A stretch of DNA of 64,000 nucleotides from Actinernus sp. WN-2022 (GCA_030867875.1 JAOWCC010001634.1:134070022-134134021), one strand, 5' to 3'; shown: positions 33,605 through 46,330, counted from the first letter of the stretch. Notes: generated from the sequence alone by a model not told the origin. A program made the numbers and translations.

Positions 33605-36270
33605 GGTTGAAGGTTCTTTATTTTTACACTATTTACGGGCAGGTATGAATATATGGTTTACAGGAATTGTGCGTAGTGGCCAAAGTAGCATTGAAGCTTT
33701 CGAGTTAGCCACTACCATCAGAATAAATATAGGAGGACAGGTTTATCGGTAATGTTATCAGACCTAATCATACAAGTAAGAAAAAGAGGAACAAGTTTCA
33801 GTTATATGTATATAATTATTACACATACATCAGTTATATGAAATGGACAGTAAATTTGATAACAGAAATATTAACAACTCTTGAGGAAAAACATAAATCA
33901 TAATTAAAATTTAAAATTGAGAAAAATAGGCTTTAATATCATAACATGCTCAAAGGTAGTATATTCAGATGTCAGGTCTGATTATCAACTGAAGTAAAAA
34001 TGTATATTTTTTTCTTAAAACTACTGTGAGATAAACATTTGAAATAATAAGTTTTTTTTCCCATATCTTGGAAGCCATGTAGATAGGCCATAATTTGTTC
34101 TGGCATCTGGTCTGTATAGGTTTTGATTGGCTGCATATCTTGTATTGTAGGAGTGGACTTCAGAGGCAGATGTAATAAAGTTAAGGAGTACAGCTGGAAT
34201 ATTTATTTTATCATATTGAATTCTGTGTACGAGAGATGATATTTTAAACTTAAATATATTACTTAGTTTTAGGATTTGTAAGATTTCATAATAAGGGTTA
34301 GCACTTTCTCTTTTGTCCGCAAAGAAGATAGAACGAATACATTTATTTTGTCTGGAGGTATTTTTTAGCCTAGATTGGTAAGCGGTACCCCAGATCATTA
34401 ATCCATAGTTTAAATAAGGGTATACAAGGGTATAATATAGTTCTTTAAGTGTTTTTAAATTGACATAATGTCTTAGTTTACGAATAATTCCTATATGTTT
34501 TGCTAATTTATTGACATATTATATTTGGGGATCCCAATTTAGGTGCTCATCTATATATACACCTAAGTATTTTATAAAATGTTTTTTGTTCTATATTGCA
34601 GGTTGTTATATTTATATGTGGCTTATTCCTTGGAGATGTTATTAGCATGGAATTTGTCTTTTTAAGATTAATTGATAATTTATTAGCTGCACAATAGTTG
34701 TGTAATTGGGTGAGCTCATCATTAATAACTGTTTCCAATTCACTTAGCTTATTGGATGAATAAAATACATTGGTGTCGTCAGCGAAAATTCTAAATGAAA
34801 GCTTTTTCGATGAGTTTGGCAAATCATTTATATATAAAAGGAAAAGTAGAGGTCCTAGAGTAGACCCTTAAGGACCACCAAATATTATGTATTTCAAACT
34901 AGATTCAGTATTACCAATTTTTACGTACTGTTTTCTATTATTTAAATAACTAGAGAACCATTCATATGGGACTCCCCGAATTCCATATTTGCTGATTTTT
35001 GCAAGTAGTATGTCATGGTTTGATTGTGTCAAAAGCTTTAGAAAAATCGAGGAAAATTCCACAGGTTATTTGTTTTTCATCTATGGCTGTTTTGGGGTTT
35101 TCTACAATTTCCAGAATTGATGTTCGGTTGAGTGTCCTTTTCTGAATCCAAACTGGTAATTATACAAAAAAAAAATTGTTTTTCCAGAAAGAAAATTTAT
35201 TGATTAATATACACTTGTAAGTCTTTGTAAGACTTTACTGAAGGGAGAAATAGTGGCTATATTGGCCTATAATTGCCTTGCTCTGTCACGATAGTTACCC
35301 TAGATATTTGAAAACATATCAGGTACTATTCCTGTTGATAATGACTCATTCTATATTTTTGTGAATATGACTGATAGGGGTTCGCTTGCAGGCTTAATAA
35401 GTTTATTTGGGATGTCAATGGATGTTTTATTTTCATTCGATGTAGCAAACAATGTAAAAACTTGTGATTCAGTAACAGGTGAGAGGAAAAGCTTGACGAT
35501 GGCGAGTGAGTAATATACTGAATGGGGTTAACATTAGTATTAATTGTGTTTGCTAGAGTTGGGCCTAGATTAATATATTATTTTTTTAATTGCTCAGCCA
35601 ATATCTGTCTGTTTGGTAAAACAATTATTTCCTCGTATGATCCTCGTGGGTAGGTTTGACCCTTAGAAAGTCTTTCATTTAATCAAAGTACCAATAACTT
35701 TCCAAGTTGATTTTAGGTTGTCCTTACATTTAGAAAAATGGATGTTGTAATCTTTTTAGGTGGATGAGCATGTTAGCATATTGCTTGTATTCATTAGTTT
35801 TACATGGGTCTTTACTAAGGACATGTGAGGTACATTTTTTGTTTCCTTTTTATTGATTTTAAGATACCGTTTGTAATCCAAGGCCTTGTTAGTTTTTTTT
35901 CCTTCATCGTGAGACATGTTTCACTTTTTTATTGTATTAATTGCATCTGTGGCTTTATCATTTATGTTTTTATTTGGTACAATGATGTCATCCCATTGAT
36001 ATCGTATAAGAATAGTTCACTATAAAATTTGGAATAGTCGATAAAATACAGTTTGCTATTATCATATTTTTTTGGATATCAGTTATACAAAATACTGGCA
36101 AGTGATCAGATATACCAATTATAGTTGCAATGCCAGCAGTAATTTGGGAAATTGGAGAATTTGTATAGATATGGTCAATCAGTGTTGAGGTGTGATCAGT
36201 TAATCTTGTTGGTTTGGTGATAATAGGAAGAAAAGTATTAGTATAGTGCATGTCTAAATACTCTTCGGTT
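33605..36270 (-). mobile_element. Second LINE (endonuclease to 3' end), decayed
   Basis: Minus-strand order: endonuclease C-terminus (36251-35988, ISDHLPVF with the catalytic-type SDH), RT pieces (35062-34868, WFSSYLNNRKQYVKIG; 34822-34547, FADDTNVF, the active-site FADD) and the C-terminal segment (34398-34021, MIWGTAYQSRLK, NTRYAANQNLY). The 3' untranslated end lies toward 33605. Many stops and frameshifts, so inactive. RT and terminal motifs suggest a different LINE lineage from the 22.6 kb copy. Confidence 0.8.
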
Positions 36271-36683
36271 TGGGAATGTACAGTATGTTGTATTTCAGAA
36301 AGTCGATGTACATGTCACCTAAAATACAGGTTTAGTAATTTATATATTTTAATGTTACGTCTTGTACTTGTAGATAATAAAATCTAACATCTAAAATTTA
36401 AAAAGTTTATAAAAATTAATAAAGTAAGATTATGTGAACTGGAATCAGTAACTAGATAAAGTACATATATATTAAAGCTGAACTGCTAGCTTGTAAAAGG
36501 CAAGTATTCTCACGGATGACGTATTCTCACGGATGAGCTGGAATGAGCCCTCAGTGGAGGCTAATGCGGTAGGATAATTAAAAGCTAAAGTATTTAGCAT
36601 CGGGAACGATGACCCTACATGAGCCTGCATTGAGTGCTCGTTCCAGCTCGTTCGTGAGAAAACGAAACTTGGCTACTGAAACT

Positions 36684-37152
36684 TAAAGGAGAACTGAAGC
36701 CTAAAATCAACTTTAGCTCAATGAGTAGATCTAAACATGAAAAGACTCATACCAAAATTTATTTTACTGTCTTAAGCTAAGTACAGACAGCTCAATTCCT
36801 GTAATCTGTGACGTACTATACGGGAAATAAATTAGTTTTGACATCTTGTTTTCGGCTTTGAATATATAGATGGACTAACGACTCATAATTGCGAACTATT
36901 GTGCTTTCTTTGTGCTGAAGGTGTGGTTGTTTTTCTTTGGTATGCATGACGTACGATACGGGGAAAAAAGCACTGAATTGAGCCGCCACACAAACTAGCT
37001 TTATCAGCGGAGAATCGGCTATTTTTCGACCTTCAAACCGTAATTCCTCTTTTTAGACGTGCACCACAAAGAAATAAAATAGCAGAACTTATTTCTCTTG
37101 AATACAAGTTTGTATAGACGTCGGATTGATTTAGGGTTCAGTTCTCCTTTAA
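36684..37152. mobile_element. MITE with 25-bp inverted termini
   Basis: TTAAAGGAGAACTGAAGCCT at the left end is complementary to GGTTCAGTTCTCCTTTAA at the right end. About 470 bp, no ORF. Confidence 0.85.
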
Positions 37153-37162
37153 CCTGAATATA

Positions 37163-37437
37163 TTGCTGTGTTTGTCTTATGTAAAGTGTACACTAGGTCT
37201 CAGCTATGTACCGATTTTCTTCTCCATAAAAGACATTTGAATTTCCTGCGCGCCGTCGAAAGGTCACCACTATTATTCGAAAACAATAGTTCGTTTGTTG
37301 TGAACAATAGAGGCAACCATGTGATGTAAAATTACAAGATGGCGGCGCGCAGGAAATTCAAATTTCTTCCAGGGAGAAGAAAATCGGAACATAACAAACA
37401 TCTAGAGTACAATTTATAGAAGACAAACACAGCAATA
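37163..37437. mobile_element. Foldback MITE
   Basis: GCTGTGTTTGTCTT...CCGATTTTCTTCTCC...GAATTTCCTGCGCGCCG is inverted as GCGCGCAGGAAATTCAAA...GAGAAGAAAATCGG...GAAGACAAACACAGC. It directly abuts the preceding MITE. Confidence 0.85.
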
Positions 37438-37599
37438 GATTTAGGCATCCATAAGGAACATTTGAGAGCAAACATTGTTTTTAATGGTCACTGTAATGTT
37501 CAACCTATACATGATTTGCAATACCAACATAACATTCAATATTCAGTACTCATACGCTAGATTCGATCGGAATATGAGTTCGGGGTTAATTAATTTCAT

Positions 37600-38060
37600 T
37601 GCCGTTAAAGTGCCTATGAAATAAAATTTACGTAATTTATTATTAAAAGTAAGATCTCAGTTGAACATCCTTTCGAAATGAGGAATATCTGCGTTTTCTG
37701 TTTGTCAATATCTCATCTCGTTCCGGAAATATTCAGGTTCTTCGAATATGCAAATTATACAATTTATGACGTGACTAGTTGTGTACAATCTGGGAATAAA
37801 TATATATCTGCAAATAATTGGTATAAACAGTTTAAACTTTGCACATATATAGACATTATATAATCCATGACGTTGCCATGGAAACACTGCTGACTCCAGG
37901 CTTCTTTCACCTTGAACATAACGTTTTTATACAGTCACAATGCCTACATTGTTCCAAAACCTGGCAAAGGAAAAATCAGGGAATCCCATTTCCTTATTCA
38001 AGGAGTCTGGGACCAAGAGTGTTTCCATGGCAACGTCATGGTTTGCATAATAATTTGAAA
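37600..38060. repeat. Dispersed repeat, partner of 9796-10095
   Basis: Begins AAAGTGCCTATGAAATAAAA and ends with GTTTCCATGGCAACGTCATG. It resembles in inverted order the 9.8-10.1 kb block. Non-coding. Confidence 0.6.
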
Positions 38061-38216
38061 TGATTTATTATTGAGATCAAAATTTTAATGACGCTTTCCA
38101 AGAAAAGCAGGCATTTATTAGGGAATTCTAAAACTCATTCATAATTCATAAGGGTACTATCCAATCATGTGTGCTGAAGGACACCACACGATGGCCTCGT
38201 AATACTCCAGTACAGC

Positions 38217-38277
38217 CCTGATTAATAAAACATCATATATTTATATCTGATATACACGTGATGTTTTATTAATCAGT
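38217..38277. repeat. Near-perfect 60-bp palindrome
   Basis: CTGATTAATAAAACATCA is followed after a short AT-rich loop by TGATGTTTTATTAATCAG. A third partial arm (GATGTTTTATTAATATCAG) lies at 38307-38325. Confidence 0.85.
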
Positions 38278-38559
38278 GTTACTTGTATAATCAGATAACG
38301 GAAACTGATGTTTTATTAATATCAGTGCTATATCCAACGAAACACTGTGCCAGTGTCTGTCTGAGGGAGATCTCACAACCGATCTCTGACCTCCCCTACC
38401 CAAGGGTGAAGTGTCAATGTAAACCTCCTGTATTGATGCATACAGACTGTCTCATCATTATGGAACTTGTTTTGTGAACGCTGCGCATGTCCGTTACACA
38501 AATGATAGCGCCAAACTCTAATTCTGCCCACCGGCTTAGCTGGCTCCATAATAGGACAT

Positions 38560-38700
38560 TTGCACGATGACGTCACATACTACAACTACCAGAACTCTTT
38601 GCGCGAATTATTTTGTTCCTCTAATTTGGACGATTGTCTTGGAATTCTCAAAGGAGTTTAACAATCTGAATTTTGGTAGTTGTAGTAAAATGACGCCATA
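38560..38700. mobile_element. Short MITE-like element
   Basis: CATACTACAACTACCAGAA is inverted as TTTGGTAGTTGTAGTAAAAT about 110 bases away. No ORF. Confidence 0.65.
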
Positions 38701-38869
38701 ACGAAAATGTCACTAGTTATTGTGCATATAAATATATTATTATTATTTTTATTGTGTATTATGTTATTTTTATTTTTTATATTATCATATAGATTACTTT
38801 ATCAATTATGTATATTAGCATAGGATAAGTATTAGTAATTATAATCAGATATTGAGATGTTTATAATTT

Positions 38870-38952
38870 TAATGCACGCCTCTCTTGGAAACCAGCTTTT
38901 AAGTTGAATGAGGCCAGCGTGTTTAAATAAAGTTAGATCATCATCATCATCC
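38870..38952 (+). mobile_element. LINE 3' end with ATC tail
   Basis: GCACGCCTCTCTTGGAAACC...TAAATAAAGTTAG followed by (ATC)n is the kind of 3' untranslated end and simple tail found on L2/CR1-like LINEs. The coding part is absent. Confidence 0.55.
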
Positions 38953-39199
38953 TATTGAATAGCATACTATTCGCGACACTCCCTTTCACGCTTATCAAAT
39001 AAGAATGGGAAAAGGCGACCGCGACAAGGGAATGCAAGTTATAGGGTCTAAACCCCAAACCCCCAGCAATACACCCATACTTAATAAGCTGACCCCTCGA
39101 TACCTAAGCCCTAACCTAGACACAAACACAACCCCCAAACTTAACTAAAGAGGGGGTCGCGAAGGGAAGTGCCTTAAATTGTTTAAAGTCTGAGTAGCA

Positions 39200-41100
39200 G
39201 GAAGTGGACGAACGAGTGAGGGAATCATCAGCCGACAATTAATAATTCAGAGGGGCCTCCAGGACGCAGCACTTGAGCGAGCTTAAATATTAAGAGGCAG
39301 TTAGAGCGTTACGCCAACCAACATGACTCATTGTGTCGGCTAGCTGACTCCCTGATAATGTTAGTGTGATAGCTACGCCAGCTCTGAAACTGTGCAAAGT
39401 TTCACCTTCGTCGACTCCCGCTTCTTTCAAATACAATCGCAACCGAGATTGCATAGCGGAACCCGTGAGACGACTGTTGACTACCCTCCCTTGTGGTGTA
39501 GACGGCTGGAACAGGTAGCCATTAGAGATGTCCAACCAAGCGTATAAAATAGAAATAGTAGACAAAAGTATAAATACTTGTGCAACTGAGCTGCCATCCC
39601 GTTGGTCAGAAATGAAACAAACCAGTAACTCAGAAAAGGCTATAGGGGAATGGAAAATATAATAAATGAATGCTATACCGCCTAAACGGGCGGGAGGACC
39701 CAGGGGATGACAGCCTGGGCGTCAGTAATCCGACTAGGGAATTAGTATCCCTTTCAGGCTGCCATAGGGCGGAGAATAAAGGGGGCAACGGAGCAGAAAG
39801 GAACAATGGAACCGACCGAGTAGACAACTGAGGCAAACAATATCACTATAATGAAAGAGCTAAAAGCCAACGTAACGGACAAGGGGAAGCAGATAATTAG
39901 ACCATTCAAACAAATATGACAGGTATGGCAATAAAAGGGCTAAACAACTAAAAACTGAAAGCCAGGCAATCGTATAACGCATGAAATAACATAAACAAAT
40001 AAGGAATATGAGGGCAGAAAATGCTTCCAAAAACAAACAAACAAACCATGGCCTAAACAAGTATCCTTCGCCAGATGACATCTGAATAAAATGCGAGTCC
40101 CAAATGCACAATGTGAAACCATGAAAGTGCGATAAACAACTAAAAAACCTGCAGATGCCGCGCAGAAACCAAATATAAATATATATACCGGTCTAAAACC
40201 TGGTGCTAACCACAAGGTGGGCACGTCTGAATCAATTCGCATAAAACGCATAAGACAGAGTACCAAATAACAATCAACTAGAAACGGCTATAGAAGCGCA
40301 CAATAAGCAAGGCACCGGGACCGACCGCGGGTAAATAATTAAGCCATTACTCAAACCGTGTTTTCAATCAGGCAAAACACGCACTAGATCACCCGCGTAG
40401 AACGAACGAAATCAGTCTGGTTATAGAAACCCATAACAATCCACTGAAGGCAACAAAACGCATATTAAACAACTATAACTGGCTATACAAGCACAAATCC
40501 GTATCGGAGAGGCCAGGCACGTACAAATTAACACTAAGTCTATGCCTGATCAACCCTGGCTACTCAGCCCAAAGTGCATAGAAAACCGTACAGGGAGAGA
40601 AAGGGAATTATCCAGCAACTGCACAAATCCGTATTTGTGAGGCCAAGCACGTACAAAATAACTATAACTGGCTGCTCAGCCCTGGCTACTCAGCCCAACG
40701 TGCATAGAAAACCGTACAGGGAGAGAAAGGGAATTATCCAGCAACTGCACAAATTCGTATTTGTGAGGCCAAGCACGTACAAATTAACTATAACTGGCTG
40801 CTCAGCCCTGGCTACTCAGCCCAACGTGCATACAAAACCGAACTGGGAGGGAAAGGGAAGTAGAAAAAGGCAGGGAACCGAGGGGGAAAGCGAAAATAAA
40901 TAAGAGAATAAATACGAAATAAATATTAAAACCTCAAGCTGAGCTGGCGGCTGGTCGGGAGGATTAGGGTCAGGACGAGGGACGGAGGCAGGAGTTCTTG
41001 TGCAGCAACGACTCTATCCAAAAGAGGACGCTGCTCTTCGACTGCACCGCCTTGGGCTGCACGTAGGACTTGTAATTGAGCCATGGTCGTGGAGATAAGA
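39200..41100 (-). mobile_element. Tyrosine-recombinase retroelement relic (DIRS/Crypton-like)
   Basis: The minus-strand frame 39565-39290 contains GYLFQPSTPQGRVVNSRLTG, LYLKEAGVDEGETLHSFRAG and DTMSHVGW. HSFR gives H-x-x-R and HVGW the next catalytic position; the tyrosine is lost or out of frame. At 41083 a possible first ORF starts MAQLQVLRAAQGGAVEEQRP on the same strand. A 126-bp tandem repeat lies between. No reverse transcriptase was seen in the 1.4 kb between the ORF1-like start and the recombinase, so the element is deleted or non-autonomous. Confidence 0.6.
40493..40850. repeat. 126-bp tandem repeat, about 2.8 copies
   Basis: GTGCATA...AACCG recurs at 40574, 40700 and 40826, a period of 126 bases with few changes. 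The unit is divisible by three and keeps a plus-strand frame open (ITGCSALATQPNV). Confidence 0.9.
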
Positions 41101-41359
41101 CTGCGGAGCTAGCTGAATCGCATCTGACATGAACTGCGCCTGTTCGCTAGTGGTGTTCTTATTTATACTTGCATTGAAAGGGACTGGCGCGAATAATAAT
41201 GAGTTTTCGGAGAGCTGTTATATCACTATTATTTAGCATATGGCTCCAAGGGTACCGCTACTGAATCATACAAAGGCATTCAGTACTTAGGTAAAGTATT
41301 TATCGCTTAGAACTCATACAGACAAAGTACAATATTTTATTCAGTTTGATTCTAAATAC

Positions 41360-41456
41360 TTCAAAGTTTTAGTCATAAATAAAAGTCATATATAAAATTC
41401 ATGTCCGCGTTATATACTTCAAAGTCATATATAAAATTCATGTCCGCGTTATATCG
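41360..41456. repeat. Short direct duplication near an exon
   Basis: ATACTTCAAAG...TCATATATAAAATTCATGTCCGCGTTATA occurs twice in tandem, ending about 130 bases left of the exon at 41583. The rest of 41101-41582 shows nothing. Confidence 0.7.
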
Positions 41457-41582
41457 GATCTAAAGATCCTCGCCCTGCGACTCGGATCTTCATATGCCGA
41501 TGTAACACAGCCACTTATTTGATAAATATCACATCAACATCAGCTTAAATACTAGTTATCAAACTGAAACGTCGTAACGTAC

Positions 41583-41742
41583 CATCTCCATCACTATCAG
41601 TGTCACAAGCATCCCCCACTCCATCCCCATCAGTATCCTTTTGGTCAGGATTGGACTGGTTAACACAGTTATCACACCTGTCTCCAACCCCATCTCCATC
41701 GGTATCGAGCTGATCAAGATTCTTCTTAAACTGGCAGTTGTC
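41583..41742 (-). CDS. Exon: two thrombospondin type-3 repeats
   Basis: Phase is 0 in and 1 out (acceptor TTTGTACAG, donor GTACGT). It encodes [39 protein letters not shown] and [11 protein letters not shown]. All metal-ligand aspartates of the D-x-D-G-D-G loops are present. It is followed by a 19.4 kb transposon-filled intron. Confidence 0.96.
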
Positions 41743-43684
41743 CTGTACAAATATGAATGAATAATAGAATTAACAATTATTCACCTCAGTCTCAGTGCAT
41801 ATATAAACTATAACCTACTTGTGGCATTGAAATATGCATTGCTATTTGTCGGCATATATTGTCTGTTCCGCGAGAAGAGAACTGTTTATACATCATCATC
41901 ATCATACATCATCATCATTTATTACATTTATGACAGTGAAGATCGAGGGAAACTGAGTTTCAAGGAACAGATAATATTCTAGGGCACAAAGTACGTTATT
42001 GTATATATAATCCTTCAAATATTTTATTTTACGGGAGCCCTTGCGCGCGCTACCTGACGTTCACAGGGGATTTATATAACAACTAGACTGTGAGCTCGAT
42101 GTTTCTAACAATTATCCTGCAAGATCGCGCGGAATATCGCCAGATACTTAGCCGACGAGGCCGAAGGTCCGAGTTTGCTAAAATCAGGCAATATTCCGCA
42201 AGATAATTGCTTCAATGTTCAATACATCGATAGCAAACCACAGTTTTTATCAAAACACTCGCAAAGGGCACAACTTATTTCATAAAACGATTTTTGGCGG
42301 GAATCTAGTGGCGCGCGCGCCATGTTTGTGCACAATTGTGGCGCCTTTTGACTTTCAGCGAAAACGCCCTCAACTGCTCTTTTATTCGGATCGAAAGTAT
42401 CTTTCAGTTCATAAAAATAAGACTCTTCACGGTTAAAGTTGTAAGTTATCGGAAATGTTAAAAATACAAGGGAACCCAGTGGCTGTTAGTTTGCATGAAT
42501 TCCATAGAATCCCAGACCTACTTGCACGCCTAGTATTTACCAAGATGGCGGTGCTAAACCGGACTGGATCCGTGTTGTATTTGTTATAGCAGAACAGATC
42601 ACTCCCTGACCACTCTAAACGGTGTGATAAGCTTTTGTATTCTTTTCAAATCATTAATGCTGCTGGCTGTTTATTGGGTAACATTCAATATAAACATCAT
42701 AACTAAGAAAGCATGTTATCGTGGAGGGTCGTGGTTCGTCTCGTATTCGTTATTTGCTTTTGACCCCTTCAATAATACTGCCTGTTGTAAAATTTTAATA
42801 CGAGTATTTTATTTTATTTTTGCATATCCTAACATTTTAAGCTATTCGATAATCATTTATCGAAAAGTTCTCTATCTTTTGTGCCATTTCTAGGGCAACG
42901 TTAAGACATTGTTTACAAAATGTTGCACGAAACATGTGAAAATTCAAGCGCCCTCCATACTAAATACTTATTGGCTTGTTTGCCATTTTAGGAGAAGCCA
43001 AAACCTAGCATCTGTGAAGTTTCCAAGTAATATTTGAAAGGACGATCAACGAAAATAGACACCGTGTCAAATAATCTAATTAGGTGTACGTAGTTTTGAC
43101 TTGAATAGCTTAATATTTTCCAAAAAATGCTGCATGCTAGCTTCGACTATAAGTCAAAATGTTGTATTGCATAAATTTGTAAATAAATAACAATCAGTTT
43201 GACTTAATTCATGTTTTACAGAAAACCTTTATCTCCTGTTTTGTTTTTGTTTTTCAAATCGTGGCCTTTATTTAAACATCATTTTACTACTTTAGCAAAC
43301 ATTGCACTTGTTCGTAGCAGGTGAATTCTTCAAGGTGGGATTTTTTTCAGGAATGGCTCTAGCTCACGGACAAAAACTGAACTCGAAAAGGAAGATTGAA
43401 TGAATACTTGTTTATTGGATCAAGTTGTTTCAATGTCAATTCACTGCTATAGGTGTAAGTTCCGTATGTTTTAAAATAAGTTAACTGCAAATAAAAACTT
43501 TACACCAGATTCGATCAAACTCTTTTAATATCAGTGAATCGTGCCATTGCGTTACAATTACATGTACATGTAAAACACCTCTCCCTGACAAAAAGACAAT
43601 AAACTGTTGAATATAATGCATTCAGAAATCTTACGATTGCCACTGTACTTCAAATTAATTAAATACTTATTCTGTGTTTGGTAC
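41743..43684. other. Intron with a palindrome, no gene recognised
   Basis: Around 42113-42210 a foldback (ATTATCCTGCAAGATCGCGCGGAATAT...ATATTCCGCAAGATAAT) resembles a short MITE. ATC repeats lie at 41893-41915. Other frames have no family features. Confidence 0.55.
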
Positions 43685-43792
43685 CTTTTTGTCAGGAATG
43701 AGATCGTTGTCATCATCTTCGTCACAGGTGTCTCCATCAGTATCTCCATCATTATCCTCCTGACCCGTGTTAGGGATAACAGGGCAATTATC
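43685..43792 (-). CDS. Exon: thrombospondin type-3 repeat
   Basis: Exactly 36 codons, phase 0 in and 0 out. It encodes [31 protein letters not shown] and LIPDKK, the consensus aspartate-rich calcium-binding repeat. The D-x-D-x-D-G spacing is intact. Confidence 0.96.
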
Positions 43793-44466
43793 CTAATAAC
43801 AAAAATAAATGTCATTCTGCCGTGCATCGGTCCTTGTATACATGTACATGCAAAGATGATGCCAAATCGTAAAGAGAGCAAAGTGGTATCCCACGAGACG
43901 CAGTCAAGTGGCGTGACTATTTTTTGTCGTCACGTTTTGACGTCATCTGTGCATCTATAAATAATTTCATGTTGACTTTGAAGTTGGGAGTGACTCTCGG
44001 TCACAACCAAAACACATTGGCTCTTCCATTGAAACAAGCCCCCCTTTCTTGTAAGCCCCGCCCCCAAATATGCTGGACAAAACATCTTCCCCTGAGCTAA
44101 ATAGAGAAATTACGGTATTTGTTTTACACAATACAATTAGCGAAAAAGTTGGATACAAGTTTATTGCGTCATCTGAGTTCTGATTCCAATAACATCAGGT
44201 TACTGAAAAATCAGAGCGCTCGTTCCGCACTGTTTATTGTTTAAAATTTCATAAAAGACTCTTGAGGATGTAATGTAAACTTGGCTGGATATGATTAACA
44301 ATACGCAGGTAAATATTATCTTGACAGCGGACGATTGACAATTATCAATAATAAATTAATGTAGCACATTGTTAGTATCTGATTTTTTTTTGTCTGTGAG
44401 GAAAATCTCTCAAGACTGGACCTCGAGATGTGGTCGTAAAGTAATATTAGAGCATAACACCCTTAC
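43793..44466. other. Intron, nothing recognised
   Basis: Short open frames on both strands without motifs. Confidence 0.5.
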
Positions 44467-44571
44467 TTTTCTGCAGTTTGGAAGAGTACAGCTGAGTCCT
44501 TGGTCGGGAATGGCATCGAAGTCAGGATCAGGGTTGCACTCTTCTCCGCTGCCACCAAAACCATATTTGCA
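44467..44571 (-). CDS. Exon: end of EGF 4 and start of type-3 repeats
   Basis: Phase is 0 in and 0 out. CKYGFGGSGEEC closes EGF 4. CNPDPDFDAIPDQGLSC and CTLPNCRK form the characteristic link into the type-3 wire (C-x-P-D-x-D-x-D). The next exon supplies DNCP. Confidence 0.94.
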
Positions 44572-44715
44572 CTAAAGATATGAGATATCATTCAAAGCCG
44601 TTTATTTGGTGTATGGTGATTTCAAAAGGGTTTTCTTTTACGTTATTCGATCGTTGTTCTTTTATCATTTGATCATGCAAATGAAGTCTTTCTTATCATA
44701 CTCTAACAAACCTAC

Positions 44716-44865
44716 CGCACACTTGTATTTCCCAGCAGCTGTTTGAGTACACGTAGCGTTCACGTGACATGTGTGTGTTCCATTGGTACAAAGGTCACCC
44801 GGGGAACATCCAGCATAACCGTCTCCAATGAATCCAGGGTTACATGGACCGCATTTGTAACTCCC
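44716..44865 (-). CDS. Exon: end of EGF 3 and start of EGF 4
   Basis: Phase is 0 in and 0 out. It begins GSYKCGPCNPGFIGDGYAGC, which completes EGF 3, then opens EGF 4 with DLCTNGTHTCHVNATC and GKYKCA. The acceptor is GCACCAG and the donor GTAGGT. NGT and NAT are potential N-glycosylation sites. Confidence 0.94.
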
Positions 44866-45204
44866 CTGGTGCAAAATGTGTTTTAAGACAATGGTTGTAA
44901 TAAATAATACTAGGCTATTGGAGTAGGGCAATATCAAGACAAAAATGTGAGTAAGATGGGCAATAGAAACATGTAACTGACGCGATATGTACAATCATTT
45001 GGTAGATTTTCGTTCACTCAAAATATTTTTCTTTTCTTTATTGTTTTTGTTGAATTAAGAACTACCCCTAACAAAATATGTTCTGTTCTGGAACGTTTTT
45101 GCATGATAGTTATGGAACGTTAAGTAAGCTTTTTTTAAAGAACCTTATCTCTTCTTTCACGACAAAATGTGCCTCAGAGATTGCAGCAGAAAGGTATAGC
45201 TGTA

Positions 45205-45750
45205 CTTTAAAGTGCCACTACGATCACATTTTGACATGATGTTTTTGCATATTTCTTAAAATAGAGTTGATATATTATTACCAGTTCAAATCGCTTTTCG
45301 ATACGACGATAGGAAGTCTAATTTTTATATTGAATCTAAACGTCCTCCATTACAGGAGGCCGTTCTCTTTGTTCAGTTTTATACAAAGGGTTATCCAGCG
45401 GAAGTGATGTCATACACTCAACGCTCACCTGCATAACACAACGCCTTGGAGGCATATTTCTACTAAAAACGTATTCACGTACACAAGAAGAAAGTTATAT
45501 TTATCTTTGCGAGGTTGGCTATTTCGCGACGTGGTTGTCGTGTTAAGTGTATGACATCACTTCCGCTGAATAATGGAACGGATTCCAGTAATGGAAGACA
45601 GGATTTTACCGATAAACTCTTCTAACATTTTGTGGCTTAACATGCCCATTTGGGAATATTTTTACTATTTCGGAAAGCTCTAACACTGATTGACTTATTG
45701 ACACTGAAAAAGTGGCAAATCGAAATGGTAAATTTTCGTCGTAATGGCAC
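45205..45750. mobile_element. 600-bp MITE, copy 2
   Basis: Same family and orientation as 30505-31113, with inverted ends AAGTGCCACTACGATCACA and GTCGTAATGGCACTT. A few deletions relative to copy 1. Confidence 0.85.
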
Positions 45751-45884
45751 TTAACGTTCATGCCATTCTTAAATGGAATGAAAATCTTAAAGATGTACCA
45801 TTTCTTCCTGAGCGCTAATTCAAGGATCTAGGATTACAGGTAGGAAAGTGCTACACATTTTTCCTCAAGCAATATGTTTTTAAA

Positions 45885-46330
45885 GTGCATATGTACACAT
45901 TTTTTTAAAAATTAAAATCGATTCTACATCAACTAAATAGTGGAATAGTTGAATACTGAAATATTTCTTGATTTAAGTGTTGCGTCTATGAGTTATAATG
46001 GTTGCGAATAAGTTAATGATGTGATGTCAACAGGGAATTTTTTTTTAAACAAAAACGTGCTGGTAGAGATAAATGAACTTTTATAACCATCTATACAATA
46101 TGTGAAGCTTATATCAGTGATTTTACCAAATATTGTGTCTAAATCAGAAAACAGTTTCATTTACAAGGAGAAAGAAATGACAGACAATTCCTTGATTTAC
46201 GTCGCGTCATTATAGCATATTGGAAATATAAACCTCTATATCTCATAGACGCAACACTCAAATCAAGAAATATTTTACTTTTTAATGTTTGTATAATCGA
46301 TTTTTTAATGATAACAAAATTGGTCTCATA
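45885..46330. mobile_element. Inverted-repeat element related to 50080-50290
   Basis: GAAATATTTCTTGATTTAAG...TGTTGCGTCTATGAG near 45957-45992 is inverted at 46240-46275. The left half matches 50085-50280 (ATCAATTCTACATCAA...ATGAGTTATAGAGG). Non-coding. Confidence 0.75.

Noticed and set aside
38939..38951. ATC microsatellite as a CRISPR or other array
   Set aside because: It is a LINE-type simple tail; no spacer-repeat structure exists anywhere in the window.
40574..40903. 110-codon plus-strand frame with repeated HRKPYRERKG
   Set aside because: Results from the 126-bp tandem repeat and lies opposite the element's coding strand.
41559..41750. Met-rich 63-codon minus-strand frame
   Set aside because: Shadow frame of the type-3 repeat exon at 41583-41742; the true frame reads DNC...DTDGDGVGD.
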